Positions 16,313-26,627 of a stretch of 64,000 bases of DNA are shown here, piece after piece (the stretch's first letter is position 1; the number at the start of each line of letters is the position of its first letter). Below the pieces are notes generated by a model. It was not told the origin of the DNA, did no database searches, and was given only the letters and a program-made list of their open reading frames with translations. The position numbers and the translations under genes are program-made. The stretch is taken from positions 1,984,001-2,048,000 of the forward strand of contig OY970315.1 of the NCBI GenBank assembly GCA_963716525.1, read 5' to 3'. Origin of the DNA: JBBREP01 sp963716525 (GTDB lineage Bacteria; Actinomycetota; Acidimicrobiia; IMCC26256; PALSA-610).

Positions 16313-16723
16313 TTAGCGAGATGCATCTCCGCCGCAACCACTGCTGTCCAGTCCGGCGCTCGGTGCGCCGCCGGTGCAGTCCGGGCAGCACTCGGGGTGT
16401 AGCTCGACCTGTCCGAGCACGCCGAAGTCATCGCCGTCCACGAAGTGTGCGCTGTCTGTGTCCACGGCACGCCCACACACGGCACAGGCGATCACCGTCC
16501 GGCTCGAGTGCTGCTCGTGCTCTCGCTGCATCGTGCTGCTCGTCATCAACCCACCACCGGCTCGACTGCCGATGACGTCGTTCCAGTCGTTGGGATCGTC
16601 GACGAGCCGGAGTACACAGTGGGCGACGACCGCTCGAGCATCGCCTTCGCTGTCGGGTGTTAGAGCGTTGACAACTTCGTCATAGAGCGTGTCGGTGAGC
16701 TCATCGAATGTGATGTCCCGCAT
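16313..16723 (-). CDS. Hypothetical protein with zinc-ribbon-like C-terminus
   Basis: A 136-residue protein on the minus strand. ATG 16723 has an excellent GAGGAG ribosome-binding site, so the gene is real although it has no recognised family. The N-terminal half is acidic and helical (MRDITFDELTDTLYDEVVNA). The second half has Cys pairs, CAVCGRAVD and later HPECCPDCTGG, with a His between, which suggests a zinc ribbon. Such proteins are common as small accessory genes of integrative elements. It is divergent from the serine recombinase gene. Confidence 0.65.
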   Translation of the reverse strand: MRDITFDELTDTLYDEVVNALTPDSEGDARAVVAHCVLRLVDDPNDWNDVIGSRAGGGLMTSSTMQREHEQHSSRTVIACAVCGRAVDTDSAHFVDGDDFGVLGQVELHPECCPDCTGGAPSAGLDSSGCGGDASR

Positions 16724-17322
16724 CAGATTCTCCTCGCTGGTCGGCGCCGATACGTGCGCAACAAAGCGCACGAGTCCGGCAACTACCCGAGGGTGCGCGC
16801 CCCAGACCGCGCCGTCAAGGTGTGGAGCCGCACTGTGACGCACGCCGCGTAGTCGTCCAAGGTCGGGACTCGGTGTGACGTCATCGCTGAGCTGCAACCG
16901 CCTCAGCACGCCCGCCGTATCCAACCGGACCGCATTGGCGTGCGACGGAGTGACGTCGAAGATCGTCAGCAGCGTGGTGCGCGCGCCGACTGATCGACAC
17001 GCTCGATCCGACGGTACGGACGAAGCGCGCCGAACGCTGCACGGCGCGTGTACATGATCAAGCTTGCGCGCAAACGTTGGAACAAAGAGTGAGTTGTCCG
17101 TGGGCATGCGCGTTTGTCGAGCTCACGTGACGGATCGAACGATCCGTGCGACGCGCAACGTCGGGCAGTTGCGGTTCTACGGACTGCGACGGACATCGCA
17201 GTAGGTGTGCCGACCTCGCTGCCTCACTGTTATCGACGCGGTGCCTGTCACATCCCTTGAAACAACGTTGACACCGCAGGTCATAGCGCGCACCGTGAGC
17301 GGCAGGTGGAAGAAGGACACCC
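16724..17322. other. Intergenic region between zinc-ribbon gene and serine recombinase
   Basis: About 600 bases separating two divergent genes. Open frames on both strands are short or Arg/Ala-rich without a ribosome-binding site. It should contain the promoters of both genes and may contain the recombinase's site, but no convincing inverted repeat was seen. I see no supported gene. Confidence 0.5.
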
Positions 17323-18015
17323 ATGAAGCTCGTTGCATACGCGCGCGTCAGCACTGACCGGCAAGCCGAGGAAGGACTCGGCCTCGATGTGCAAGAGAAC
17401 GCGCTCAAACGGTGGGCCGTCGAGCAAGGTCACAGGCTCGTTTCTGTGGTGCGCGACGAGGGCGCCAGTGGCGCTCACGGAGTCGAACTGCGACCGGGTC
17501 TGCACGACGCTCTTGCCGCCATCAGCGACGGCGTCGCCGGCGGACTGTTGGTGTACCGGTTGGATCGCTTGGCTCGGAAGCTGACGGTCCAGGAGGCGGT
17601 TCTGGCAAAGGTCTGGGACCTCGGCGGCAGCGTCTTCACCGTGGACCTCGGCGAGGTGCCGCGCGATGACCCCGACGACCCCGTCAAGACAGCGCTGCGC
17701 CAGATGATCGGGGTTTTCGCGCAGCTGGAGCGGGGCATGATCAGCGCCCGCCTACGCGCTGGCCGACAGCTCAAAGCCGAACGCGGCGGATACGCCGGCT
17801 ACGGCGCGCCTCGCTACGGGCAGCGCTCGCACGAGGGAGTGCTCGTGCACGACACGCACGAACGCGCAGCCATCGAACGAGCCGTCGCACTTCGCACGTC
17901 CGGCATGTCGCTGCGCGACATTGCCTCCGCACTCGACACCGAGGGATACCGGCCTCGCCGGAGCCACCGCTGGCACCCTGAGACGTTGCGGCGAGTGCTC
18001 GCCAGGTCGGTATGA
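17323..18015 (+). CDS. Serine recombinase, resolvase family
   Basis: A 230-residue site-specific recombinase. The catalytic domain begins MKLVAYARVSTDRQAEEGLG with nucleophile Ser10; VYRLDRLARKLTV carries the conserved arginines, and QLERGMISARLRAGR starts the long E helix. A C-terminal DNA-binding part (MSLRDIASALDTEGYRPRRS) is a helix-turn-helix. The length matches small resolvase/invertase-like enzymes rather than large serine integrases. It may resolve element multimers, invert DNA or mark a nested transposon; no paired res site was found. Start ATG 17323 with AGAAGGA upstream. It is intact, unlike many cargo genes. Confidence 0.9.
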   Translation: MKLVAYARVSTDRQAEEGLGLDVQENALKRWAVEQGHRLVSVVRDEGASGAHGVELRPGLHDALAAISDGVAGGLLVYRLDRLARKLTVQEAVLAKVWDLGGSVFTVDLGEVPRDDPDDPVKTALRQMIGVFAQLERGMISARLRAGRQLKAERGGYAGYGAPRYGQRSHEGVLVHDTHERAAIERAVALRTSGMSLRDIASALDTEGYRPRRSHRWHPETLRRVLARSV

Positions 18016-18169
18016 CACCGCGCCCGTGCGACGCACGCACGACGGGCGACTCTACGGAGGGACCCCGGGACCTGGTCCGGGCAGACACCCCCGGCCTTGA
18101 CCATCGCCGGAGTCCCGCTCGACAGGGACACACATTGTCGGTGGATCACGGCTGCCAGGGGTGATGTAG

Positions 18170-18928
18170 TTGCCCGTGCTCTTCGGCCGGCTCGGCACCA
18201 CAACCCGTGGCGCACCGCGGCTGGCAGTATCGGTAGACCTCGGCGGAGAAGCCGGCACCATTTCACTGCCGCTCGACACCGTTGTGTTCTCCGCGCAACG
18301 TGCAGGCGCCGCCGCTGGAGCGCTGCTGTGGAGCCGAGCGGTCAAGACCGCGTGGGTCGCTGTGCGTGGCGCACGACTCGACCCGCAAGCGCTCGACCGC
18401 GCCCGCCGGCGAGCGACCGTCGCGCTGGCCGAATACTCGACCAACGCTCCCGGCATGCCTGTTGCGGCGACAATGTCGGTGTACGACGACGATTGGGTTC
18501 TCGAGCTGACCGCCGACATACCGACACCACTACCGGCGCGAGCGTCACCTCCGTATCTGGCGCACCCCACGTTTATGGGAACGTCATGGCGCGCCCTGCA
18601 TTTCAAAGGCTTCTATGTCGGCCAGTGCGTGCACGTGTTCGGAGACCTCGATGCGAGGATCATCGACATCACCTCGCATCGACTAGCCACTGGCGTGCTT
18701 CTCCATCTTCGACGGGCTGACGGCGAGATCCTCTGGTGCAGGCCGACGGCCGCGCTGCCAGGGTCGCAGGGTTGCGAGGTCCATTGCAGCGGTACGGCGC
18801 ACAGCTTCGAACTCTCAAGCATGCCGCTCGACGGTGGCACCGTTGGCCGCCAAGGCGTCGCCTGTCTGATACTGAGCCATCGCGGTTGCAGCTGCGACGG
18901 GACAACCGAGCGACGCGGTCTTGGCTGA
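18170..18928 (+). CDS. Hypothetical protein downstream of the serine recombinase
   Basis: About 252 residues if started at TTG 18170. Not recognised. The middle and C-terminal parts have believable protein character: VAATMSVYDDDWVLELTADI, YVGQCVHVFGDLDARIIDIT and HLRRADGEILWCRPTAALPG, which read as beta strands of a compact domain. The last 40 residues are Cys/Gly-rich (CLILSHRGCSCDG). The start is weakly supported. It could be an element-specific gene of unknown role. It is the last plus-strand gene before the defence cargo. Confidence 0.5.
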   Translation: MPVLFGRLGTTTRGAPRLAVSVDLGGEAGTISLPLDTVVFSAQRAGAAAGALLWSRAVKTAWVAVRGARLDPQALDRARRRATVALAEYSTNAPGMPVAATMSVYDDDWVLELTADIPTPLPARASPPYLAHPTFMGTSWRALHFKGFYVGQCVHVFGDLDARIIDITSHRLATGVLLHLRRADGEILWCRPTAALPGSQGCEVHCSGTAHSFELSSMPLDGGTVGRQGVACLILSHRGCSCDGTTERRGLG

Positions 18929-19032
18929 CGATGCCTGGAGAACGGCCGACTGGTGTCCGAGGTCCATGCGCCGGCCGACGTGCTTTTGACAGACCGCGGT
19001 CTGCGCGCGCCGATGGCTTCGCGTCAAGCCGG

Positions 19033-19299
19033 TCAAGCCGGCTCCTCGGCCGATGCCAACACATTCGCAAGTATGAGAAGTGCCGCCACTCGCGTCTCAC
19101 CGTCAAGATCGCGCCAACTCGCAAGGATGAGGCGGCAGACCGCAGAGACCGGGTCGCGGACACCATCGAGTGCTTGGCGAAGCGTGTCAGTTTCGGCGTC
19201 CGAAAGGCTCGTGATCTTCTCGAGTAAGACGGGGTCGAAAGATTCGAGACCGTCGCACAGCTCGCGAACCCACACAACCGGCGACCTTGACGCATCCAT
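19033..19299 (-). CDS. Small hypothetical protein divergent from the DISARM-like operon
   Basis: An 88-residue all-helical acidic protein (LLEKITSLSDAETDTLRQAL, then DGVRDPVSAVCRLILASWRD and VAALLILANVLASAEEPA). ATG 19299 has a perfect GGAGG 6 bases upstream, which singles it out from the larger shadow frame it lies in. It is not recognised. Its position, starting 105 bases from and divergent to drmD, makes a regulator or accessory of that system conceivable, but nothing in the sequence shows DNA binding. Confidence 0.6.
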   Translation of the reverse strand: MDASRSPVVWVRELCDGLESFDPVLLEKITSLSDAETDTLRQALDGVRDPVSAVCRLILASWRDLDGETRVAALLILANVLASAEEPA

Positions 19300-19404
19300 T
19301 ACCAACCTCCCATATCCGACGGGGACCGAGCGGGGGAGGCAGCGGCGCCCGAATAGGCCACCGCAAGTGGGACGGTACCGCCGAGGTGTGACAATCTCGA
19401 TGAC

Positions 19405-22323
19405 GTGTCCGACGTCATCATCGAGCCAGGCCAGAGCGTCCGCTGGCGAAGCCGGCGTTGGCGCGTCCTCGGCCTGGAGGAGGGCGGCTTCCTGCGGCTG
19501 GTGGGTGTCGAAGGCCTGAATCGAGATCAGGAGGTGCTCGCGCTGCTCGACCTCGAGCGCGACCGCATCCAGCCCGATGAGCTTCCGCTTCCGAAGCTCG
19601 ATGTCGAGCACAGCGATCGTGCCCGCTGGCGTGCGCTGCACGAGGCGTACCGAATCACGATGGCGGGCGGACGTGAGCAGCTGGTTGGCCTCGATTGGGG
19701 TGCTGTCGCGGTCGAGCCCTACCAGCTCGTGCCGCTTCTCCGTGTCGCCCGCACGCTTCGCACCCGGCTGCTCATCGCCGACGACACGGGGCTCGGCAAG
19801 ACTGCTGAGGCGGGGATCGTCCTGCGCTGGCTCTCGCAACGTCACCAGGCGAACCGGGTTCTCATCGTCACCCGCGCCGCGCCGGAACCGGAACGGTGGC
19901 GCGACGAAATGTGGACGAAGTTCGGGTTCCGCTTCGACATCGTGACCAGCGGCACCGACTTTCTCGAGCGACGCCGTCAGACTCCAAATATCAACGTCTT
20001 CGCGCAGCAGAACAAGCTCATTGTTTCGATGACGCTCGCCGCGCGACAAGCTCTCCTCGACGAGCTGCGGCAGTGCCCGGCTCCGTTCGACGTCGTCGTC
20101 ATCGACGAGGCGCATCACTTGGCAGAAGCGCGGGAAGCGGACTAAGCGTCTCGCCATCCTGGGGCGAGCGCTCGAACGGAACTCACACGGTGGCGCGCTA
20201 CTGCTGCTGACCGCCACACCGCACGATGGCAAGACGGCCAGCTTCGTGTCGCTGCTCCGACTGCTCGACCCTTTCGTCGAGATCGAACAGGACACCGTCT
20301 CGGTCGACGTGGCGAGCCGTCTCATGGTCCGCCGCCTTAAGTCCGAGGTGACGCTGTCGGGCGGCCGGAGGTTCAAGCAGCCCGACATCCAGGTCGTTTC
20401 CACGCTCTCGGAGGCCTCCACGCAAGAGAAGGCCGTCGAGCCGATCCTTGGGGAGTACAAATCGTTCCTCGAGACCGAACGGCAGCGCTTCGAGCGCGCG
20501 CGAGCGCGCCAGAAGGCGACGGGCTGCGAGTTCCTCGCCGCAACGTTGCTCAAGCGTTATGGGTCGTCGGTGGCGGCACTGCGAGCGACGCTGCGACGAC
20601 GCCTCGGACTCCCACCGGCCGACGAGGACAGCGATGCAGCGATTCCATACGTTGACACCGATGCCTCCGATCCCGAAGACGAAGTGCTTGATCCAGGCGC
20701 CGAAGCCGAGACACCTCCGCCCGCGCTCGAACCGACTGAACGCGAGATTCGCGCAGCGCCTCCTCGACGCCGCGGAAGCGGTCCCGCGTGGAAGGGACGC
20801 AAAGCTGCAGGCTCTCGTCAAGCTCCTCGAGAGCCGGATCGCCGGCCAAAAGGCTCTCGTGTTCACCGAGTATCGCGACACGCTGCGCGCTGCGTCGCGC
20901 CGCCTCGACGCCGCTGGCATCAGCCACGTCGTGTTCCACGGCGGCACGCCCGAAGCGAAACGCAACGAGATCATCCAGACGTTCCTGAGCGGGTCCGATA
21001 TCCGGGTCTTCCTCGCGACCGACGCGGCAAGCGAAGGCATGAACCTGCAGCACGGGGTGCACCATCTGGTGCACCTCGACGTTCCCTGGAACCCCAACCG
21101 ATACCTTCAACGGAACGGTCGGATCGATCGGTACGGTCAGACCGAAACGCCGCACATCTGGGCGCTCGTCGCCGCCGACCGCAAGGGCAACGCGGGGCGA
21201 CCCGAGTACCGCGCCCTCGAGATCGTGATCGAGAAGCTCCAGCGCATCGCCAAGGAGTCCGGTTCAGTCGGCCAGGTTCTGCCGAACTTCACCAGCGGCC
21301 GCGTACGGGAAGTCCTCACCAGATCGCTTGCGCACGTCGAGGCGGAGGCCGAAGGGCTCGTCGACGACGATGGCGCGCGCCGCGTCGGTCAGGAGCTCAC
21401 CCGCCTCACACTGCGCAACCGCGACGAACTTCAGGCCGCCGAACGCTACGTAGCCCAGCTAGGGACGGTCGACGACTTCCACGACCTGCTCGAACCGTTG
21501 CTCCGCACAACATTCCACGGCTGGGACGACGGCGGGTCGATTGCCGACCTCGGCGGGGGCATCGTGAACGTCGCAGTACCACACCGTCTCCGCCGCGAGC
21601 TAGCAGCCGAGATCCCCCGTGCGACGTTCAACCGTCAGATCGCGGTCGCCTCGCAAGCGGCGACCGATGAGGACGCGATCGAGTTCCTCACTCCCGCACA
21701 CCCGCTCATCGACGCCACGCTTCGTGCCATCCGTGACGACGCTCGTGACCCGATGTTTCCGCACCGCTTCGACGTCGCGGTCTCCGACAAGGAAGGCCTC
21801 GTGATCTCGTTCGTTGCCCGCTATGTCGACGGCGAGAGCCGCACCGCGGACGAGCGGCTGCTCGCGGTGGAGGTCTCGCTCGACGCGGCCGTGAGCGCGG
21901 ACGCGGAACGCGATATGGCGCGCCTCGGGGTGGATGACCAGGATTCGAGTGGCCATCCCAGTGCCGCCCGCATCGGCGATTGGCGCACGCGCTTTGACGA
22001 GCTCGCACGGTCGGCGGCGCGGAAGCGGAGCGACGGGCGATGGCACACCTCGCCGAACTCGAGCGCATTGCCAACGAACTTTCCGGCGAGGAGCGCGAGG
22101 CTCTTGGCAAGTGGCGCAGCGACGAGGCGGCACGGATTGAGAAGATCACATTCGGTAGCAACGTGAAGGTGACCTTCGAACAGGCGCAAGCTTACGAAGC
22201 CAGACTCGCCAGGCTCGATGCTGAGCACCGCGGCGCCTCGCAACGCTGCGCGATCGATCCCAAATCCGACTGTCGTCGCTCGAGCTGCTCGGCGGCCGGC
22301 TGCTCGTGAGCGCCGCACAATGA
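19405..22323 (+). pseudogene. drmD: DrmD-like SNF2-family helicase, frame broken four times
   Basis: A SNF2-type DEAH helicase of about 970 residues when the frames are joined. Walker A is in LLIADDTGLGKTAEAG, motif II is VVVIDEAHHLA, motif III is LLLLTATPHDGKT, and the C-terminal RecA lobe has LVFTEYRDTLRAASRRLDAA and YLQRNGRIDRYGQ. This order and the following methylase gene match DrmD of class 1 DISARM. Shifts are needed near 20118, 20750, 22035 and 22230; after the last, the frame ends LLGGRLLVSAAQ with its stop overlapping the methylase ATG (ATGA at 22320). GTG 19405 is the likely start. The sequence on each side of every shift is well conserved, so either recent decay or consensus indels explain them. 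Confidence 0.8.
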
Positions 22324-25300
22324 GCGCCATCCGAAACGTTGGCGAGCTGGCATCGCCGTACTTTCTGCTCGAGGTCTGGGCGCGACGTGACGACATCAAC
22401 ATCGACCCAGAGACATTCGCATCACTCAAGCGCCGGGCCCGCGCTCTAGTCCGCGACGCGCGCGCCTTCGACCTGCGCGGCGAGGAACCAGACGACGAGT
22501 GGCGCCGCCGGCGGTTAGAGCTCCTCGCACTCGAGGACATCGTTATCCAAACGGTCAAGCTCGACGACGGCGCGGACATCTCCCTGGGCGTGTGGCGCGA
22601 CGACACTGGTAACGACGCCGTGGTCGTCCGCGACCTCGCCGGCTTTGACGATCCAGATCGGCGCGACGCCGACGAAGGCGACCCTGCCTCCACGCGCTTT
22701 GAGCTCGCCCTCGATGCGTACGACGGCGGAGCCGATTGGGGACTGCTCCTTGCAAGCCTCGAGGTCCGTATCTACCGGCGCTCGAGCGGGATCAGTCAGC
22801 AGTACTTAGCTCTCGACATCGACACCCTCGTGGAGCTCGACGACGAACCGGCCTGGAAAGCGTTCGCGGCGATGTTCCGCGCACCCGCTTTCGCACCCGA
22901 CCACGACGGCGTGCCGCTCATCCGGCGCGTCGTCGACGAATCACGCCGCCACGCCTCCGCGCTCGCAGCGGACATGCGCCGCGACGTCGTCGACGCGGCC
23001 GAAGCCCTCATTCAAGGAGCCCTCGACCACCCCGACAACGCGCCGCTCATTGGGGAACCAACGCGCACACGACTGCAGGAGCTATTCGAAGAGAGCCTCT
23101 ACATCCTCTACCGAGTTCTCTTCGTGCTCTACGCGGAATCACGCGACGTCCTGCCCATCAGCGACCGCGGCGCCTACGCGACCAGCTACTCAGCCGAACA
23201 CCTCGTCGAACTCGCGCGCCAGGGCGGCGCACAGCCCTCTGGCCACTACTTCGGCGACTGCCTAGGCGCACTGTTCGAGCTCCTCTGGGACGGGCAGCCC
23301 GAGCTCACACGACGCCTCGGGTTCGACGCCGTTGGCGGCGAGCTTTTTGACTCCGCCCGCACTCCGCTCTTTGCCGGTTGCACAATCCCCGACACCGCCT
23401 GGGAACGCGCGCTGAGCTCCATTGCGCTCGGCGCACCCGACAGCCCGCGGCGCCGACTCGGCCGCCGCTCCAGCTTCGGCGAGCTCGGCGTCGACCAGCT
23501 CGGCTCGATCTACGAAGGCCTCCTCGTCCTCGAGCCGTACCTCGCCACGGAGCGCACGTTCCTTGGCACCTACAAGGGCGAGCGGCGAGTGTTTCCCGCC
23601 TCGGACATCGACGGCTTCGCCGTACTCCGCCATCTCCAACCAGGCGACTTCGTCCTCGAGTCAGCCGGTGGCCGCCGCAAAGGCACCGGGTCCTTCTACA
23701 CCCCGCACGAGATCACCGAGTACTTAGCGCACGCCGCCATCGACCCGCTCCTCGAATCGATCATCGCTGAGGCGGCCAACGACCCCGCCGCAGCCGCGCA
23801 AGCGCTGCTCGACCTCAACATCTGCGACCCGGCTATGGGATCAGGCGCATTCCTTGTGCAAGCCGCACGCGTGCTCGGACTGGGGCTCGCTCGCATCCGC
23901 GCCATGCGCAGCGATGGTGTCGTCACTCCCGACCGCGTACACCACGCCAAGCGCGAAGTGGTCCGACACTGTCTCTATGGCGTGGATCTCAACCCCCTCG
24001 CAGTCGCGCTCGCCAAGGTTTCCCTTTGGCTCGAAACGCTCGAGCCCGGCAGGCCGCTCAGCTTTCTCGACGCGCATCTCCGCTGCGGCGACTCCATCGT
24101 CGGAGTCAACTTCCTCGCCGACGATGGCCAGTTCAGCGCTGCCGAGCTTGCTGCGTTCCCGGTGCAGGCGCACAAGGGATTGGAGACGTACCTCAAGAAT
24201 GAGGCCGGCGAACTGGGCAAGCCTGTGCTTGAGCGACTGAAGCAGCGCAAGGCGCCGAAGGCGACGAAGCACGCCACGCTCCCTGGTATCGATCGAAGCG
24301 CCATTGAAAACGCGCTCGAGCAGCTCGCAGCGGAGCGAGAACGCATCGCCGAGTTCGAGGAAGGCGCCGAGACTCTCTTTGACGCGGTCACGGCGCAGCA
24401 AGCATTCGAAGCCGTCGAACAGGCGCATGATTCGGTTCGAAACCGGCTACGGCGCGCGGCCGACTTCTGGTGCGCTCAATGGTTTAGTGACGGCGAAGGC
24501 GGCCCCATCGACGACCATGTACCAGTCACGCCCGCCTGCCTCGCTGATTTCGAGACGCTCGTGGCGAAGCTCGTCGCAGGCGAAGACATCCCGGCACGCC
24601 TTCGCGCACACGTCGACGCCGCGGAAGCGGTTACTGCGCGCCGTCCGTTCTTCCACTGGGCGCTCGAGTTTCCGGAGGTCTTCTTCGACCGCGGTGGCTT
24701 TGACGTGGTGATTGGGAATCCGCCTTGGAACACGCTGAGTCCGGACGTGAAGGAGTTCTTCGGAACCTACGACCCCACCGTGATCCGACGAGGCGTTCCT
24801 AAGCCTGAGCAAGACGCTCGCAAGGACGAGCTTCGGGAAGTTCACGAAATCGACGCGGCGTGGCGGCGCGAGTCGCGGTTCCTGTACGAGATGTCGAACT
24901 ACGCCAAGCCCGAAGCCGGCCGCTTCTCGTGGTTCACCGCGGACGGCCAGCTTCGCAAGGGCGACGCCAACGTCTTCCGACTCTTTGTCGAACGCGCCTA
25001 TCGACTACTGCGCACCGGCGGCCGTCTCAGCCAGGTACTCCCCGACTCGTTTTACGTATCCAGTCCCGCGACCGGCGTGCGCGAGCACCTGCTCAGCGAC
25101 GGGCTGCTCGAGAGCTGCTGGGCGTTCGAGAACCGGAAGGGGATCTTCCCGATCCATCGGTCGGTCAAGGTTGTGCTTCTGGTTGCTCAGTGTGGCGGGG
25201 GTCCGACAATCGCATTCCGCGCTGCATTCCTGACGGGCAAGGACGCAGCGGGCCGTGACCGTGCGGTCGGTCTCGACTCATTGCCGCACGTGCTCGCCGA

Positions 25301-26627
25301 ACTCGACGCCAGTGCCCCCGTCCTGACGACTGAGCAGATCCGGGCACTCTCTCCCGCGACCCTTGCCTTTCCCGAGCTGCAGACCGCGTTGGACGCCGAG
25401 ATCGTTTCGCACTGCGCGGCCGCCGTTCCGCCGCTCAACCTCGATGAGCGTGGGTGGCGGCTGACGTATTGCACCGAACTTCACGCTGATCGAGATGCGT
25501 ACCGTTTCAAGGACGCTGCGTTCCTGGAGTCGATTGGGGCAACGCGTTCTGGACTGCGCTGGACGGCGCCCAATGGCGACGAGTGGTGGCCACTCGTGGA
25601 GGGCGCGTCCTACTACAACCTTGAGTTCCCATCACCGGGCTACGCGTTCAAAGCGTGGGTCAACGCACCAGACATCCGTTCCATAACCGGGCGCCTCAAT
25701 CCGGACGGATCGTCGGTCGCTGATCACTATCGAATCTCATGGCGCGACGTCGCTAGGACTACAGACGAAAGGAGTGCCATCGCGTGCGTCCTGCCTCCGC
25801 GGACAATCGCGAAGCACACTGCGCCAACGACATGGGGAGGGTCACTTACGGCGACACGTATATTCACGCTGGCTGGACTGATGACGAGCCTCGTGTTCGA
25901 CGGCCTCGTCCGTTTCCTCGGCAAGGGCCATCTCACCTACGGAGCGGTCAACTCCGTACCAGCACCACCCGTCGAGCGGCTCGAGCCGATCGCCCATGAC
26001 GTTGCACGTGTGCTGGCAGCGTCCTCCGAGTTTGCGGAGCTCGTGGCCCAATACGGCGGCAGCGTGACCGCGCCGACCGATCCGTGGGAACTCGGCGAAA
26101 CGCGCGGCAGAATCGATGCAGCCGTCGCCGTCGCGTACGGTCTTGAGCTGAGACATTTCGCTGCACTGTCGTGTTCCTTTCCGAACCTCGATCGCTCGCA
26201 ACCCATGCTTCCAGGCGAGCCCAAGTGTTTCGTAACGCGCGATCTCGCGCTCAACGCCTACTGCGTGCTGACCGGCACGCCGCCACCCGACATGGCAAAG
26301 CTGCTGGCATCCATCGGGAGTGGGTTGCCAGACCCCCGACAGGAGTTCCGCGATCTCGACGAACGTCTCGACACCTACCGCCGCCTGGGCGCCATCCCGT
26401 ATCGTCCCACGCCGAAGGGCGCTCGAACGCCGACAGACCCGGCGCTCGTCGATGACGTGGTTTCGACTCTTTCGGACGATCCGATGACGTCTGAAGACAT
26501 CGCGGATCTCCTGGGCGAGGACGCCACGGTGGTCGCCAAGATCCTTAAGAAGCTGCGTCAGACGGGTGACGTCTACATAGAAGGCCGAGGAAAGAACGCT
26601 AGGTACTACATGGTGGAAGACGACTGA
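22320..26627 (+). CDS. drmMI: DrmMI-like large N6-adenine DNA methyltransferase
   Basis: A 1435-residue Eco57I-like enzyme. The SAM motif I is ICDPAMGSGAFLVQAARVLG (about residue 503) and the catalytic motif IV is VVIGNPPWNTLS (NPPW at about 800), marking an N6-adenine methylase. A long N-terminal region, a target-recognition-like C-terminal half and a final winged helix (MTSEDIADLLGEDATVVAKI) surround the core. In class 1 DISARM this protein marks self DNA and lies between DrmD and the helicase genes, exactly as here: ATGA overlap upstream, TGATG overlap downstream. The frame is intact over 4.3 kb. The start at 22320 is fixed by the overlap; a longer in-frame extension would run through the end of drmD. 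Restriction-linked methylase alone is the alternative reading. Confidence 0.87.
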   Translation: MSAIRNVGELASPYFLLEVWARRDDINIDPETFASLKRRARALVRDARAFDLRGEEPDDEWRRRRLELLALEDIVIQTVKLDDGADISLGVWRDDTGNDAVVVRDLAGFDDPDRRDADEGDPASTRFELALDAYDGGADWGLLLASLEVRIYRRSSGISQQYLALDIDTLVELDDEPAWKAFAAMFRAPAFAPDHDGVPLIRRVVDESRRHASALAADMRRDVVDAAEALIQGALDHPDNAPLIGEPTRTRLQELFEESLYILYRVLFVLYAESRDVLPISDRGAYATSYSAEHLVELARQGGAQPSGHYFGDCLGALFELLWDGQPELTRRLGFDAVGGELFDSARTPLFAGCTIPDTAWERALSSIALGAPDSPRRRLGRRSSFGELGVDQLGSIYEGLLVLEPYLATERTFLGTYKGERRVFPASDIDGFAVLRHLQPGDFVLESAGGRRKGTGSFYTPHEITEYLAHAAIDPLLESIIAEAANDPAAAAQALLDLNICDPAMGSGAFLVQAARVLGLGLARIRAMRSDGVVTPDRVHHAKREVVRHCLYGVDLNPLAVALAKVSLWLETLEPGRPLSFLDAHLRCGDSIVGVNFLADDGQFSAAELAAFPVQAHKGLETYLKNEAGELGKPVLERLKQRKAPKATKHATLPGIDRSAIENALEQLAAERERIAEFEEGAETLFDAVTAQQAFEAVEQAHDSVRNRLRRAADFWCAQWFSDGEGGPIDDHVPVTPACLADFETLVAKLVAGEDIPARLRAHVDAAEAVTARRPFFHWALEFPEVFFDRGGFDVVIGNPPWNTLSPDVKEFFGTYDPTVIRRGVPKPEQDARKDELREVHEIDAAWRRESRFLYEMSNYAKPEAGRFSWFTADGQLRKGDANVFRLFVERAYRLLRTGGRLSQVLPDSFYVSSPATGVREHLLSDGLLESCWAFENRKGIFPIHRSVKVVLLVAQCGGGPTIAFRAAFLTGKDAAGRDRAVGLDSLPHVLAELDASAPVLTTEQIRALSPATLAFPELQTALDAEIVSHCAAAVPPLNLDERGWRLTYCTELHADRDAYRFKDAAFLESIGATRSGLRWTAPNGDEWWPLVEGASYYNLEFPSPGYAFKAWVNAPDIRSITGRLNPDGSSVADHYRISWRDVARTTDERSAIACVLPPRTIAKHTAPTTWGGSLTATRIFTLAGLMTSLVFDGLVRFLGKGHLTYGAVNSVPAPPVERLEPIAHDVARVLAASSEFAELVAQYGGSVTAPTDPWELGETRGRIDAAVAVAYGLELRHFAALSCSFPNLDRSQPMLPGEPKCFVTRDLALNAYCVLTGTPPPDMAKLLASIGSGLPDPRQEFRDLDERLDTYRRLGAIPYRPTPKGARTPTDPALVDDVVSTLSDDPMTSEDIADLLGEDATVVAKILKKLRQTGDVYIEGRGKNARYYMVEDD

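Noticed and set aside
18061..18090. Terminator after the serine recombinase
   Set aside because: CCGGGACC/GGTCCGG pairing is imperfect, with almost no loop and no T-run.
19033..20553. 506-residue minus frame overlapping drmD
   Set aside because: Most of it is antisense shadow of the helicase. Only the last 88 codons, with their own ribosome-binding site, look like a gene.
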